In this document: one piece after another, positions 32,652 to 41,105 of the stretch | How positions within the stretch are numbered: position 1 is the stretch's first letter | Layout: every line of letters starts with the position of its first letter | Source: Prevotella sp. | GTDB taxonomy: Bacteria > Bacteroidota > Bacteroidia > Bacteroidales > Bacteroidaceae | NCBI GenBank assembly: GCA_017470055.1 | Contig: JAFUFD010000105.1 | Coordinates: 1-41,105, forward strand | Direction of reading: 5' to 3' | DNA: 41,105 nt | Notes under the pieces: model-generated | Databases searched by the model: none | What the model was told of the DNA's origin: nothing | The model's input: the letters and a program-made list of their open reading frames with translations, nothing else | Made by a program: the position numbers and the translations under genes

Positions 32652-33632
32652 ATGGAAGTAGAAAATGTTAAAACAAGAGTTGTAGGTGTCGATATCAGTA
32701 ATGAACTTACTACTTATGCGATAGTCGACATTAGGGGTAATATTATAGCAGAAGACAGTTTTGTGACGACGGACTATCAGGATATCAACAATTTCGTGTC
32801 TGTGCTAAGTGAGAAAATCGTGGAGATCGTGGAGGCTAATGGCGGCTACGAGAAGATACGCTCCGTGGGCATTAGTTCACCGAGTGCCAGTTTTATCTCC
32901 GGCTCACTGGTCAATGCGCCCAATTTGCCTTGGAAGGGTGTTATCCCATTGGGGGCTATGATGCGTGACCGTTTAGGACTTGCCGTAGCATTGGCTAATG
33001 ATGCCCATGTCTCTGCTTTGGGCGAGCATACCTTTGGCTCCGCTCATGGTATGAAAGACTTTATCGTCATCAACCTGGGCGTGGGATTGGGCAGTTGTTT
33101 CTTCTCCCGTGGTCATGAGCATCAGGGCTTTGAGGGCTTTGCTGGTGAGATCGGTCATACTTGTATCGCTGAGCATGGTCGGCTTTGTGGCTGTGGTAAG
33201 GAAGGATGCTTGGAGGCATACGTTGGAGCAAAAGGCATTGTTCGTACTGCCGAGGAATTGATGGCTGCCTCTGACGAGCCTTCTATGATGCGTGATGTCG
33301 AGCGGCTGTCTCCCCGTATTATCGCAGAGTTCTGCGACAAGAGCGATGCGATGGCGATAGAGGTGTTTAAACAGACGGGGTATAAGTTTGGACTTGGTCT
33401 TGCCAACTATGCGAGTATCGTTAATCCTCAGGCAATTATCCTGACAGGTGGAATCTCTCATGCCGGGAAGTGGTTGACAGAGCCGACTCGTGAGGCATTT
33501 GAGAAGCATGTGTTTGGTAATATGCGTGGCAAGGTGAAGATACTCGTCTCAGAGTTAGATGACCGTGAGCGTGATGTCTTAGGCGCCAGTGCCCTTGCTT
33601 GGGAAGTTCCGGAATATTCACTCTTCAAATAA
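32652..33632 (+). CDS. ROK-family protein 3, most kinase-like of the trio
   Basis: The 326-residue paralogue keeps Asp117 in NDAH, LGVGLGS in the second phosphate loop, GEIGH, and the zinc cluster LCGCGKEGCLE. The first loop still reads GVDISNELT rather than DxGGT. If any of the three is an active hexokinase-type enzyme, this is the best candidate. All three end in the same way (SALAWEV-EYSLFK or similar), which marks them as recent tandem duplicates that have since diverged. The stop codon shares one base with the ATG of the menI gene (TAATG), so translation is probably coupled to the menaquinone genes. Confidence 0.87.
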   Translation: MEVENVKTRVVGVDISNELTTYAIVDIRGNIIAEDSFVTTDYQDINNFVSVLSEKIVEIVEANGGYEKIRSVGISSPSASFISGSLVNAPNLPWKGVIPLGAMMRDRLGLAVALANDAHVSALGEHTFGSAHGMKDFIVINLGVGLGSCFFSRGHEHQGFEGFAGEIGHTCIAEHGRLCGCGKEGCLEAYVGAKGIVRTAEELMAASDEPSMMRDVERLSPRIIAEFCDKSDAMAIEVFKQTGYKFGLGLANYASIVNPQAIILTGGISHAGKWLTEPTREAFEKHVFGNMRGKVKILVSELDDRERDVLGASALAWEVPEYSLFK

Positions 33633-34045
33633 TGGATGTAGAGCATATCAAGCAAATCATTGAGCGAAAGCCGAATCTCAGTACCGCCCTCGGGATGGAG
33701 TTTATCTCCACCCCCGAGGACGATACATGTATGGCTCGTATGAAGGTAGATGAGCGTAACCGCCAGCCTTTTGGCTTCTTGAGTGGGGGAGCCTCCCTTG
33801 CCTTGGCGGAGAATGTGGCGGGTGTCGGCTCCAGTGCGCTCTGTCCTGACTGTGCCTGTGTGGGTATTGAGGTCAGTGGCAGTCATGTGCAGGCGGTCAG
33901 TGAGGGCGATTCGGTGACTGCCTACGCCCATCTGCAACATCGGGGCAGTACCCTGCATGTGTGGAATGTAGATATCAAAAATACTGCGGGGGAGTTGATC
34001 TCCACCGTCCGTGTGACAAACTATATCATCAAAAATCATAAGTGA
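33632..34045 (+). CDS. menI: Hotdog-fold DHNA-CoA thioesterase
   Basis: The 137-residue protein begins at the ATG at 33632 (MDVEHIKQIIERKPNLS). A longer frame from 33599 overlaps ROK3 and is not needed. QPFGFLSGGASLALAENVAG is the hotdog catalytic helix with Glu; VGIEVSGSHVQAVSEGDSV and HVWNVDIKNTAGELISTVRVTN complete the PaaI/YdiI pattern. Its place directly before menF supports the MenI role, hydrolysis of DHNA-CoA to DHNA in menaquinone synthesis. The usual motif is HGG; here it is SGG, so the histidine position is changed. It ends 1 base before menF. Confidence 0.85.
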   Translation: MDVEHIKQIIERKPNLSTALGMEFISTPEDDTCMARMKVDERNRQPFGFLSGGASLALAENVAGVGSSALCPDCACVGIEVSGSHVQAVSEGDSVTAYAHLQHRGSTLHVWNVDIKNTAGELISTVRVTNYIIKNHK

Positions 34046-34046
34046 T

Positions 34047-35066
34047 ATGTCGAGTTTCGCCCTCTTTCGTTTGCCGTATGAGCAACAGTTTACGCTGATA
34101 GAGCAAACTTCGGGTGAACCGCTCGAATTGGTATCTTGTGGGGAGTTAAGTGGTAAGACGGGATTCGTCGTTGCTCCTTTTGCCCCATCCTCCGATTGTC
34201 CGATTCTCTTGATTCGTCCTGACAGGGTGACGCATGATATTCCCTTGACGATGGAGGTACCTTTGAGGGACACCGCATCGTCTCTTTCCACGGATTCCTA
34301 TCGGGACTATCAGGTTGACTTTGCCAATTTCCATGCCCATCTTGACAATGGCGACTTCTCCAAGTTGGTTCTGTCACGTAGTATCTCTATCCCCTCAGAT
34401 GCTCCTTTGCGCCCATTGGAGTTGTTTAGGAAGGCGTGCGACCGCTACCCCCGGATGATGATTATTCTGGTTTATACCCCGCAGAGTGGAATGTGGTTGG
34501 TGGCGACACCGGAGATACTGCTGTCTGGTGGTGGCGAGCAGTGGCAGACAGTTGCCTTGGCTGGTACGATGCCTTTTGAGGAGGATGTCAGATGGAGTGA
34601 CAAGAATATTCAGGAGCAGCGTTATGTGGCTACGTATATCACAGAGCAGTTGGAGCAGTTCACGTCTGATTTCAAGGAGACGGGTCCTCGTACGATACGT
34701 GCCGGTCATCTTGCCCATCTGCGTAGTGACTTCCATTTCAGCCTATATAATAATAAGGTGATAGGCGATCTCCTTCAGGCGCTTCATCCCACCCCCGCCG
34801 TCTGTGGCTTACCCAAGCAGGAGGCTTTCCGTTTCATCCTGCATAACGAGCACCATGGCCGCCGTTACTATAGTGGGTTCATGGGACCTCTGTTTGTGGA
34901 TGATAGGACCAACCTCTTTGTCACCCTCCGTTGTATGCAACTCTTTGCAAATGGCTATCGCCTGTATGCTGGCGGCGGCATTCTGAAAGACAGTCAGGAG
35001 GAGCAGGAGTGGCAGGAGACAGAGATCAAACTTGACACCATGCGTAATATTATAAATAATGTATAG
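34047..35066 (+). CDS. menF: Isochorismate synthase
   Basis: The 339-residue protein is short for the chorismate-binding family but has its C-terminal catalytic core: FSKLVLSRS, LAGTMPFEEDVRWSDKNIQEQRYV, HPTPAVCGLPKQEA, RRYYSGFMGP, and the end YAGGGILKDSQEEQEWQETE-KLDTM with the Mg-binding Glu residues. It isomerises chorismate to isochorismate, the first committed step to menaquinone, in the cytosol. The N-terminal third is reduced relative to E. coli MenF. It overlaps menD by 8 bases. Confidence 0.93.
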   Translation: MSSFALFRLPYEQQFTLIEQTSGEPLELVSCGELSGKTGFVVAPFAPSSDCPILLIRPDRVTHDIPLTMEVPLRDTASSLSTDSYRDYQVDFANFHAHLDNGDFSKLVLSRSISIPSDAPLRPLELFRKACDRYPRMMIILVYTPQSGMWLVATPEILLSGGGEQWQTVALAGTMPFEEDVRWSDKNIQEQRYVATYITEQLEQFTSDFKETGPRTIRAGHLAHLRSDFHFSLYNNKVIGDLLQALHPTPAVCGLPKQEAFRFILHNEHHGRRYYSGFMGPLFVDDRTNLFVTLRCMQLFANGYRLYAGGGILKDSQEEQEWQETEIKLDTMRNIINNV

Positions 35067-36600
35067 TAATAAAGAGAATGTAAATATATTGACCTCGTTG
35101 TTAATGGCTCATGGCATTCGTCATGCCGTCGTATGTCCTGGCAGTCGCAATGCTCCTATCGTACATAACCTTAACGAGTGTCCCGATATCCAGTGCTATC
35201 CCGTGACAGATGAGCGCAGTGCGGGCTTCTATGCCTTGGGAATGGCGCAATGCCTTGCCCAGCCTGTTGCGGTATGTGTCACCAGTGGTACTGCCTTGCT
35301 GAATCTTGCCCCAGCCGTTGCGGAGGCTTATTACCAGCATCAGCCCTTGGTGGTCATCTCTGCCGATCGCCCTGCCCAGTGGATAGACCAGTTGGACGGT
35401 CAGACCCTACCCCAGCCAGATGCCTTACGGCGGTTTGTCAAGAAAGCGGTGTCATTGCCTGAGCCACACGATGAGGAGGAACGTTGGTATTGCAACCGCT
35501 TGGTGAATGAGGCGTTAATCGTTCGCCATGCTCCTGTTCATATCAACGTGCCAATCAGTGAGCCATTGTTTGAGTTCACTGTCTCTTCGTTACCTGTTGA
35601 GCGGAAGATAGAACTGTTGTCTGCGGATACACCGTCGCATACCCTGAGTCATGTGTGCAGGATGTTCATGCAGTCGAAACGCCCGATGCTGATTACAGGT
35701 CAACCTTTGAATCTGAATTATGATGAGGCTGTCGCCTTGGTGTCAGACGATGAGCGTTATGTTCCCGATTTCGTATTGTATATCGGTGGCTCTATCGTCA
35801 GCAAGCGGGTGAAGCGTTTCTTGCGGAAAGCAAAAGAGACATGGGCTGTCAACTGGACAGGAGAAGTCAATGACACCTTCCAGAACCTGACCCATGTGGT
35901 GCAAGGTGACGGAGAGGTGATTGCTGACCAAGTGCGTTTCATGTTGGAGCAGCAACCACACCCATTTGTGCTACAATGGCAGGAACTGCTGAATAGCGTT
36001 CGCCAGTGTGGAAGAGAATATGTTCCTGCTTATTCTCAGATGGCAGTTGTCAAGTATTTCGAGTCGCTTGTCAATGGTGACAGTCATGTCCACTATGCCA
36101 ATAGTTCCGCCATTCGATTAGCGAATATTTATGCCTGTCATTATGTTTACTGCAACCGTGGGGTAAATGGTATTGACGGGTCTTTGTCCACAGCCGCAGG
36201 CTTCTCGCTTGTTACGGACGACCTGGTATTCTGTGTCATTGGTGACTTGAGTTTCTTCTACGACCAGAATGCACTATGGAATCAGAACCTACGTGGGAAT
36301 TTCCGAATACTGTTGATGAACAATGGACGAGGGGGCATCTTTAATATGCTGTCTGGTTTGGAGCAGAGCCCTGCCCGTGACAAGTTTGTCGCTGCCGAGC
36401 ACCATACTTCTGCCAAGGGCATCTGTGAGCAGAATGACATTGTTTACCTGAGAGCGGATAACATGGCGGAGATGCAGAAGGGTGTTGACCGACTGCTTCA
36501 GGAACAGAGTGACCGTCCCATGCTCTTGGAGGTGTTTACGGATGCCGCGGAGGATGAGCGAGTTTTCAAAGAGTATTATACGCAACTAAAAAAGAGATAG
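35059..36600 (+). CDS. menD: SEPHCHC synthase
   Basis: The 513-residue thiamine-diphosphate enzyme shows [19 protein letters not shown] at the N terminus, [15 protein letters not shown] with the ThDP-activating Glu region, and [20 protein letters not shown]. The ThDP-binding part [16 protein letters not shown], with the nearby [12 protein letters not shown], lies in the C-terminal third. It joins isochorismate with 2-oxoglutarate to make SEPHCHC in the cytosol. Length is a little below E. coli MenD. It overlaps menF and is 2 bases from menB. No menH gene follows, as is common in Bacteroidota men clusters. Confidence 0.95.
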   Translation: MYSNKENVNILTSLLMAHGIRHAVVCPGSRNAPIVHNLNECPDIQCYPVTDERSAGFYALGMAQCLAQPVAVCVTSGTALLNLAPAVAEAYYQHQPLVVISADRPAQWIDQLDGQTLPQPDALRRFVKKAVSLPEPHDEEERWYCNRLVNEALIVRHAPVHINVPISEPLFEFTVSSLPVERKIELLSADTPSHTLSHVCRMFMQSKRPMLITGQPLNLNYDEAVALVSDDERYVPDFVLYIGGSIVSKRVKRFLRKAKETWAVNWTGEVNDTFQNLTHVVQGDGEVIADQVRFMLEQQPHPFVLQWQELLNSVRQCGREYVPAYSQMAVVKYFESLVNGDSHVHYANSSAIRLANIYACHYVYCNRGVNGIDGSLSTAAGFSLVTDDLVFCVIGDLSFFYDQNALWNQNLRGNFRILLMNNGRGGIFNMLSGLEQSPARDKFVAAEHHTSAKGICEQNDIVYLRADNMAEMQKGVDRLLQEQSDRPMLLEVFTDAAEDERVFKEYYTQLKKR

Positions 36601-36602
36601 AT

Positions 36603-37424
36603 ATGGCACAAAGAGAATGGAAAGAAATTAAGAAATTTGAGGAGATCCTCTTCGAACAGTATAACGGCATTGCAAAGATTACGATCAATCGCCCCCGTTA
36701 TCGTAATGCCTTTACGCCAAAGACGACGTTGGAGTTGTCGCAGGCTTTTGCCCTCTGCCGTGAGATGCAGAATATCCGAGTGGTGCTGTTGACAGGTGCT
36801 GGCGATAAGGCATTCTGCGCTGGTGGTGACATGCATGTCAAGGGACGTGGCGGCTATGTCGATGAGGAAGGGGTACCCCGCCTGAGTGTCCTCGATGTGC
36901 AGATGCAGATTCGTCGTCTGCCCAAACCTGTCATCGCCATGGTCAACGGCTATGCCATCGGTGGCGGTCATGTGTTGCATCTGGTATGCGACCTGACGAT
37001 AGCCTCCGAGAATGCTATCTTCGGACAGACAGGTCCAAAAGTCGGCTCGTTCGACGCTGGCTTCGGTTCCAGTTATCTTGCCCGCATCGTCGGACAGAAG
37101 AAGGCTCGTGAGATATGGTTCCTCTGTCGCCAGTATTCCGCCAAGGAGGCTGAGGCGATGGGTATGGTGAACAAGGTCGTACCCTTCGACCAGTTGGAGG
37201 ATGAGTGTGTCGCTTGGGCAGAGGAGATGATGGAGCGTTCGCCTATCGCCCTCCGCATGATCAAGGCGGGACTGAATGCCGAACTGGACGGACAGGCGGG
37301 CATCCAGCAGTTGGCGGGCGATGCCACCATGTTGTATTATTTCCTCGATGAGGCACAAGAGGGTGGCAAGGCTTTCTTGGAGAAGCGTAAACCCGACTTT
37401 GAGCAATATCCGAAGATTCCATGA
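36603..37424 (+). CDS. menB: 1,4-dihydroxy-2-naphthoyl-CoA synthase
   Basis: The 273-residue crotonase-family protein has [15 protein letters not shown] (oxyanion hole), [21 protein letters not shown], and [38 protein letters not shown] in pieces, nearly the same as E. coli MenB. Gly144 occupies the position of E. coli Gly156, which marks the bicarbonate-dependent class. It closes the ring of OSB-CoA to DHNA-CoA in the cytosol. The stop codon overlaps the menC ATG as ATGA. Confidence 0.97.
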   Translation: MAQREWKEIKKFEEILFEQYNGIAKITINRPRYRNAFTPKTTLELSQAFALCREMQNIRVVLLTGAGDKAFCAGGDMHVKGRGGYVDEEGVPRLSVLDVQMQIRRLPKPVIAMVNGYAIGGGHVLHLVCDLTIASENAIFGQTGPKVGSFDAGFGSSYLARIVGQKKAREIWFLCRQYSAKEAEAMGMVNKVVPFDQLEDECVAWAEEMMERSPIALRMIKAGLNAELDGQAGIQQLAGDATMLYYFLDEAQEGGKAFLEKRKPDFEQYPKIP

Positions 37425-38440
37425 AGATTGAGATAGAGGAGCGGACGCTCCATTTCAAACAACCTGCAGGAACCAGTCGTGGTGTCTATACAGAGCGGCG
37501 TATCTGGTTAGTGACGATGACCGATGGAGAACGTATCGGAGTGGGGGAGTGTGCGCCCTTGCCCCAACTCAGTTGCGACGATATCCCGAATTATGCGGAA
37601 GTGCTCCGCCATTTCTGTGACGAGGTGGAGCGGACTGGTGAGATAGATACTGACTCCATGCGTGACTATCCCTCCATGCTTTTCGGCTTGGAGACGGCAT
37701 GGCAAACGCTGACAGCCAACAGCCAAATGCTTTTCGACACCCCATTCAGTCGTGGCGAGGAGGGCATCCCCATCAACGGACTGGTATGGATGGGAACCTA
37801 TGAGGAGATGCGGCAGCGCATCGAACAGAAGTTAGAACAGGGATTCCATTGTGTCAAACTGAAGATCGGTGCCATTGATTTTGAGGCGGAGTTAGAACTG
37901 CTTAAGAAGATACGGGAGCGCTTCGGACCTCGGGAGGTGGAACTGCGGGTGGATGCCAATGGCGCTTTCCCTTACGAGGAGGCACTCTATAAACTCGAAC
38001 TACTTTCCCAGTATGCGCTGCATTCCATCGAGCAACCCATCAAGGCAGGACAATGGGCGAACATGGCGGAACTCTGTAGAGAGTCCCCCCTCCGTATCGC
38101 CTTGGACGAGGAACTCATTGGAGTCAACGACCCTGACCAGAAGCGACAGATGCTGAACATCATCCGTCCTGCGTATATCATCCTGAAACCGTCTTTGCAC
38201 GGTGGTATGACGGGCGTTCGTGAGTGGGTGGAGACAGCGAGTGATATGGGCATCGGCTCATGGATCACCTCCGCCCTGGAGAGTAATATCGGCTTGAATG
38301 CCATTGCCCAACTCGCCTCGGATATCTATGGTCCTGCTATTCGTATGCCACAGGGCTTAGGCACAGGACAACTCTTCACCGATAATATCCCCATGCCTTT
38401 AGAAATACGAGGCGACAGATTATGGGTAACGACAGAGTAA
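37421..38440 (+). CDS. menC: o-Succinylbenzoate synthase
   Basis: The 339-residue enolase-superfamily protein has the KLKIG motif (Lys146, Lys148), then the metal ligands in VDANGAF, SIEQPI and ALDEEL, and [11 protein letters not shown] near the end, where the second catalytic lysine lies. It dehydrates SHCHC to o-succinylbenzoate in the cytosol. The N-terminal capping domain has [13 protein letters not shown] and [10 protein letters not shown]. It overlaps menB by 4 bases and lies 37 bases before menE. Confidence 0.94.
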   Translation: MKIEIEERTLHFKQPAGTSRGVYTERRIWLVTMTDGERIGVGECAPLPQLSCDDIPNYAEVLRHFCDEVERTGEIDTDSMRDYPSMLFGLETAWQTLTANSQMLFDTPFSRGEEGIPINGLVWMGTYEEMRQRIEQKLEQGFHCVKLKIGAIDFEAELELLKKIRERFGPREVELRVDANGAFPYEEALYKLELLSQYALHSIEQPIKAGQWANMAELCRESPLRIALDEELIGVNDPDQKRQMLNIIRPAYIILKPSLHGGMTGVREWVETASDMGIGSWITSALESNIGLNAIAQLASDIYGPAIRMPQGLGTGQLFTDNIPMPLEIRGDRLWVTTE

Positions 38441-38477
38441 CAAAATAACAAGAGGTTAAATACGTTAATATGTTATT

Positions 38478-39446
38478 ATGTCTTTAAAAGGTAATCTGTC
38501 TTTAGCGGAGTTTCTAACGGAGTGGCATAACGACAGACCGACGGTGCTGGTACATACCAGTGGGTCGACGGGAAAACCCAAGCCGATGCTTGTGGAGAAA
38601 CGACGCATGGAGGCTTCGGCACGCATCACGTGCCAGTTTCTGGGGTTGCATGAGGGCGACACCGCCCTGCTCTGTATGCCCCTCGACTATATCGCTGGCA
38701 AGATGATGGTGGTACGTGCCCTGACCTGTGGATTGCGGTTGGTCAGTGTAGAGCCGAAAGGCTGTCCAGCGTGGAAAGGTCCCGTCGACTTCACCGCCAT
38801 GGTGCCCTTACAAGTGTGGAACCTGTTGCAGCAAGCGCCAGAGCGACTTCGCCAGATTCGTCATCTGATTATCGGAGGTGGTGCCATCAACGACGAGTTG
38901 GCAACAGCGTTGAAAGACCTGCCTAATCATATTTGGAGTACCTATGGTATGACAGAGACACTTTCGCATATTGCCCTTCGACGGCTTAACGGTCCTGACC
39001 GTAGCGACTGGTACACTCCTTTCGAAGGTGTCGAGGTGTCGCTGAGTGAGGAGGGCTGTCTGGTCATCAATGCCCCTGCCGTCCACGACGGCTTATTAGT
39101 CACGAACGATATCGCCGAACTGGAGGGACAGCGGTTTCGCATCCTTGGCAGGAAAGACAATGTCATCTGCTCAGGAGGTGTCAAGATACAGATAGAGGAG
39201 GTGGAGCGACTGTTGCACCCTCATCTTCACGAACCATATATCATCACCAAAGCACCAGATACGAGATTAGGTGAACAGGTCGTCTTGCTCACCGAGTCGA
39301 CAGATATCGAAACTGTTCGCCATTGCTGTGAGCAGGTGTTACCCAAATACTGGCAGCCCCGTCGTTACCTCCATGTCGACCGCCTCCCTCTCACTGAGAC
39401 AGGCAAGCCCGCCCGTGCCGAGGCAGAGCGATTGACAACCGTATAA
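38478..39446 (+). CDS. menE: o-Succinylbenzoate-CoA ligase, short form
   Basis: The 322-residue AMP-binding enzyme has VHTSGSTGKPKPM (the P loop), then WSTYGMTETLSHIALRRL, NDIAELEGQRFRILGRKDNVICSGG, and the C-terminal LPLTETGKPAR with the catalytic lysine. It adenylates OSB and transfers it to CoA in the cytosol. E. coli MenE is about 450 residues; here the N-terminal part before the P loop is about 30 residues, so the protein is a compact version. The start at 38478 is the only good ATG in frame; another ATG at 38470 is out of frame. It is the last men gene. Confidence 0.9.
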   Translation: MSLKGNLSLAEFLTEWHNDRPTVLVHTSGSTGKPKPMLVEKRRMEASARITCQFLGLHEGDTALLCMPLDYIAGKMMVVRALTCGLRLVSVEPKGCPAWKGPVDFTAMVPLQVWNLLQQAPERLRQIRHLIIGGGAINDELATALKDLPNHIWSTYGMTETLSHIALRRLNGPDRSDWYTPFEGVEVSLSEEGCLVINAPAVHDGLLVTNDIAELEGQRFRILGRKDNVICSGGVKIQIEEVERLLHPHLHEPYIITKAPDTRLGEQVVLLTESTDIETVRHCCEQVLPKYWQPRRYLHVDRLPLTETGKPARAEAERLTTV

Positions 39447-39482
39447 CATTGTAATATGAAAGTTTTTAAATAGTAAAAGCAA

Positions 39483-40919
39483 ATGAAACAACCTACTTCC
39501 GAACGGGTGTTGAGCATTTTTCATGAACTCAACCAGATACCACGTCCCTCCCACCATGAGGAGCGTGTTGCCGACTATCTCTGTCAGTTCGCACAGCGTC
39601 TGCACTTAGACTATGAGCGTGATGCGGAGAATTGTGTGGTCATCCGCAAACCTGCTACTCCTGGCTATGAGTCCTCCGAGCCCATCGTGCTGTTGAACCA
39701 CATGGATATGGTGTGTGTGGGAATGTCCGACCCCCTCAACGACCCTGTCGAGGCATATACCGAGAATGGTTGGATGAAGGCACGAGGCACTTCGTTGGGA
39801 GCCGACAATGGTATCGGACTCTCTATGGCTCTTGCCGTACTGGAGAGCGATAGTATAGAGCATCCTGCCTTGGAGGTCATGACGACGACCAACGAGGAGG
39901 ATGGTATGTCGGGGGCGGCGCAACTGTCGAAGGACTTCCTTCGTGGACGGAAGGTCATCAACCTCGACTCGGAGGATTACGACACCATCACCACAGGTGC
40001 CGCAGGCGCTTGCTTGCAGTTCCACAGACTGCCGATGGAGCCAGAGCCAGCCCCCACAGGCAAATATCGTTGGTATCATATCCGTTTCGAGGGTGGTCTT
40101 GGCGGACACTCTGGTGTGGACATCAACAAAGGACGTTGCAGTGCCGTCATCCCCGCATGGGCTGTTCTGGCGGCGATCTATAACGAGTACGACTTCCATC
40201 TTGCCCGTATCGAGGTAGGGGAGGCTAATGCCTCTATTGCCTCTACGGCAGACCTGACGGTATGTGTGCGCTCTGGTGAGGCTGCTGAGTTTGTCAAGGC
40301 GCAGGAGGAAAGCATCAATGAGTGGCTGCGTGAGGAATACGGAGCACACGATCCCCAGATGCGTTGCACCATCACGAAATGCGACAGGCAGGAGACGGTC
40401 ATCCCCACTGAGACCTTCGAGGCGCTGATGCGGTGCCTGGAGCAGATACCGCAAGGGGTTGTCAAGATGAGCGATGTGATGCAGGATACGGTGGAGACAT
40501 CGAACAACGTGGGTCGCATCAGTACAGAGAGCGATCATATTCTCGTCAGCACCCATACCCGTAGTTTCATCGATGCTGATATGGCAAGGCTCAGCAAGGA
40601 TATTGCGGAGACTTTCGCCATCAATGGCGGTCAATCAGAGACCGTCATGTCAGCACCTGCATGGCAGGAGGACCAGCAGTCGGCATTCCTCCAACTCACC
40701 AGTGACACGTTCCTTGACGTGTTAGGATGGCGCCCCCGTTTAGTGGCGATGCACTTCGTACTCGAGGCAGGTTTCTTCGTCCAGCACTATCCCGGCATCC
40801 AGATTGCCTGCATAGGTCCTCGCATCGTAGAGCCCCACTCGGCAAGTGAGCGAGTGGAGTTAAAGACTATTGATGACATCTGGCAAGTGCTGCTTGAATT
40901 GCTGAAACGGTTGAAGTGA
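39483..40919 (+). CDS. pepD: Cytosol non-specific dipeptidase (M20 family)
   Basis: The 478-residue metallopeptidase has NHMDMVCVG (first zinc His and the following Asp), SLGADNGIGLSMALAVLES, TNEEDGMSGA with the general-base Glu pair, and NLDSEDYD, followed by the lid domain (GGLGGHSGVDINKGR) typical of PepD rather than PepV. It splits dipeptides, including aminoacyl-histidines, in the cytosol. It begins 36 bases after menE without a visible promoter box, so it may share the men transcript. The C-terminal HYPGIQIACIGPRIVEPHSASE carries the last zinc-ligand His. Confidence 0.94.
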   Translation: MKQPTSERVLSIFHELNQIPRPSHHEERVADYLCQFAQRLHLDYERDAENCVVIRKPATPGYESSEPIVLLNHMDMVCVGMSDPLNDPVEAYTENGWMKARGTSLGADNGIGLSMALAVLESDSIEHPALEVMTTTNEEDGMSGAAQLSKDFLRGRKVINLDSEDYDTITTGAAGACLQFHRLPMEPEPAPTGKYRWYHIRFEGGLGGHSGVDINKGRCSAVIPAWAVLAAIYNEYDFHLARIEVGEANASIASTADLTVCVRSGEAAEFVKAQEESINEWLREEYGAHDPQMRCTITKCDRQETVIPTETFEALMRCLEQIPQGVVKMSDVMQDTVETSNNVGRISTESDHILVSTHTRSFIDADMARLSKDIAETFAINGGQSETVMSAPAWQEDQQSAFLQLTSDTFLDVLGWRPRLVAMHFVLEAGFFVQHYPGIQIACIGPRIVEPHSASERVELKTIDDIWQVLLELLKRLK

Positions 40920-40970
40920 CTCTCTTTCCTTCCGAATGTAGCGTTCAAACGACCCGTTTGTAAGCTGTTG

Positions 40971-41105
40971 TGTACTGAATAAGTTGACACTTTTAAATTT
41001 TAAAACGTGTATCAGTATGCGACAAAATGTTGAGAAGACAGATGAGAAGAGAATAGCATTGTTACAGGAGTATCTGTCCTCCGGGATGTCAAAAAGGGCT
41101 TTTGA
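40971..41105 (+). mobile_element. Left end of an insertion sequence, IS3-like, cut by the window edge
   Basis: TGTACTGAATAAGTTGACAC at 40971 resembles a terminal inverted repeat (IS3-family ends commonly read TGT...GTTGACA or similar). A transposase-like frame starts 46 bases inside. The right end and target duplication lie beyond the window. A CAAACG-ACC-CGTTTG palindrome (40946-40960) lies between pepD and the element. Confidence 0.5.
41017..41105 (+). CDS. N-terminal part of a probable transposase orfA
   Basis: The open frame starts MRQNVEKTDEKRIALLQEYL and continues SSGMSKRAFE to the window edge (29 residues seen). The short helical, charged N terminus and its place just inside a putative IS end suggest the small DNA-binding OrfA of an IS3-type transposase. 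Too little is present to be sure. Confidence 0.45.
   Translation, partial: MRQNVEKTDEKRIALLQEYLSSGMSKRAF

Noticed and set aside
33599-33631. Longer start for menI
   Set aside because: It overlaps the end of ROK3; the TAATG junction at 33630-33634 is a typical coupled start.
39606-40634. 342-residue minus-strand frame
   Set aside because: It lies wholly opposite pepD, whose zinc-peptidase motifs are clear; the antisense translation has no recognisable domain.
40946-40960. Terminator after pepD
   Set aside because: CAAACG/CGTTTG is only a 6-bp stem and no T tract follows, so I do not call it a terminator.
1-41105. tRNA or rRNA genes
   Set aside because: No cloverleaf-like segments or rRNA motifs were noticed in the gaps; a tRNAscan or Rfam run would be decisive.

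Overview
The window looks like a chromosomal segment of a Bacteroidota bacterium, most likely Prevotella or a close relative. The reasons are the repeated TTTG-N19/20-TAnnTTTG promoters (Bacteroidota -33/-7 type), Bacteroidota-typical families (DUF4230, DUF4738, DUF3089, TPR-linked histidine kinases, exported GH2/GH3/GH31 enzymes), the lysS-gpsA-pgi cluster, and a menaquinone operon without menH. No search was run; every family call rests on motifs read by eye.

Layout. 1-1070: the 3' end of dnaK and its terminator. 1138-4574: an AT-rich restriction-modification island with an N6-adenine methyltransferase, a restriction endonuclease gene broken by a one-base frameshift, and a divergent vsr-type endonuclease. 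4679-15228: a tight five-gene operon, sensor kinase - GH2 - GH3 - GH31 - sensor kinase, whose three exported exo-glycosidases together fit stepwise breakdown of xyloglucan-type oligosaccharides. 15231-18420: a convergent exported metallo-beta-lactamase-fold protein, a decayed small secreted-protein gene between two matching operator/promoter modules, trmO, and a histidine-kinase-like protein without its phospho-acceptor histidine. 18422-21041 (minus): an AGCS amino-acid symporter with two DUF4230 proteins. 21233-22508: a DUF3089 lipoprotein gene between two copies of a 35-bp direct repeat. 22561-22970: a non-coding region with eight 21-23-bp hyphenated-palindrome units in two opposed blocks around a tandem repeat, plus a minus-strand terminator. 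23037-26254: a PMCA-like calcium P-type ATPase and a DUF4738 lipoprotein. 26325-30440 (minus): lysS-gpsA-pgi. 30625-39446: three tandem ROK paralogues running directly into menI-menF-menD-menB-menC-menE, then pepD to 40919. The window ends inside what looks like an insertion sequence.

How the genes work together. The glycosidase operon pairs periplasmic sugar release with two membrane sensors but has no local response regulator, SusC/SusD pair or endo-glucanase, so it must work with genes elsewhere. The men genes cover chorismate to DHNA, including the DHNA-CoA thioesterase; menA and menG are not here. The ROK genes probably share the men transcript. All three depart from the canonical ROK phosphate loop, and the first also lacks the catalytic aspartate.

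The least explained items are the palindrome array, the paired operator/promoter modules with identical geometry, the degenerate kinase-like protein and the degenerate ROK triplet.
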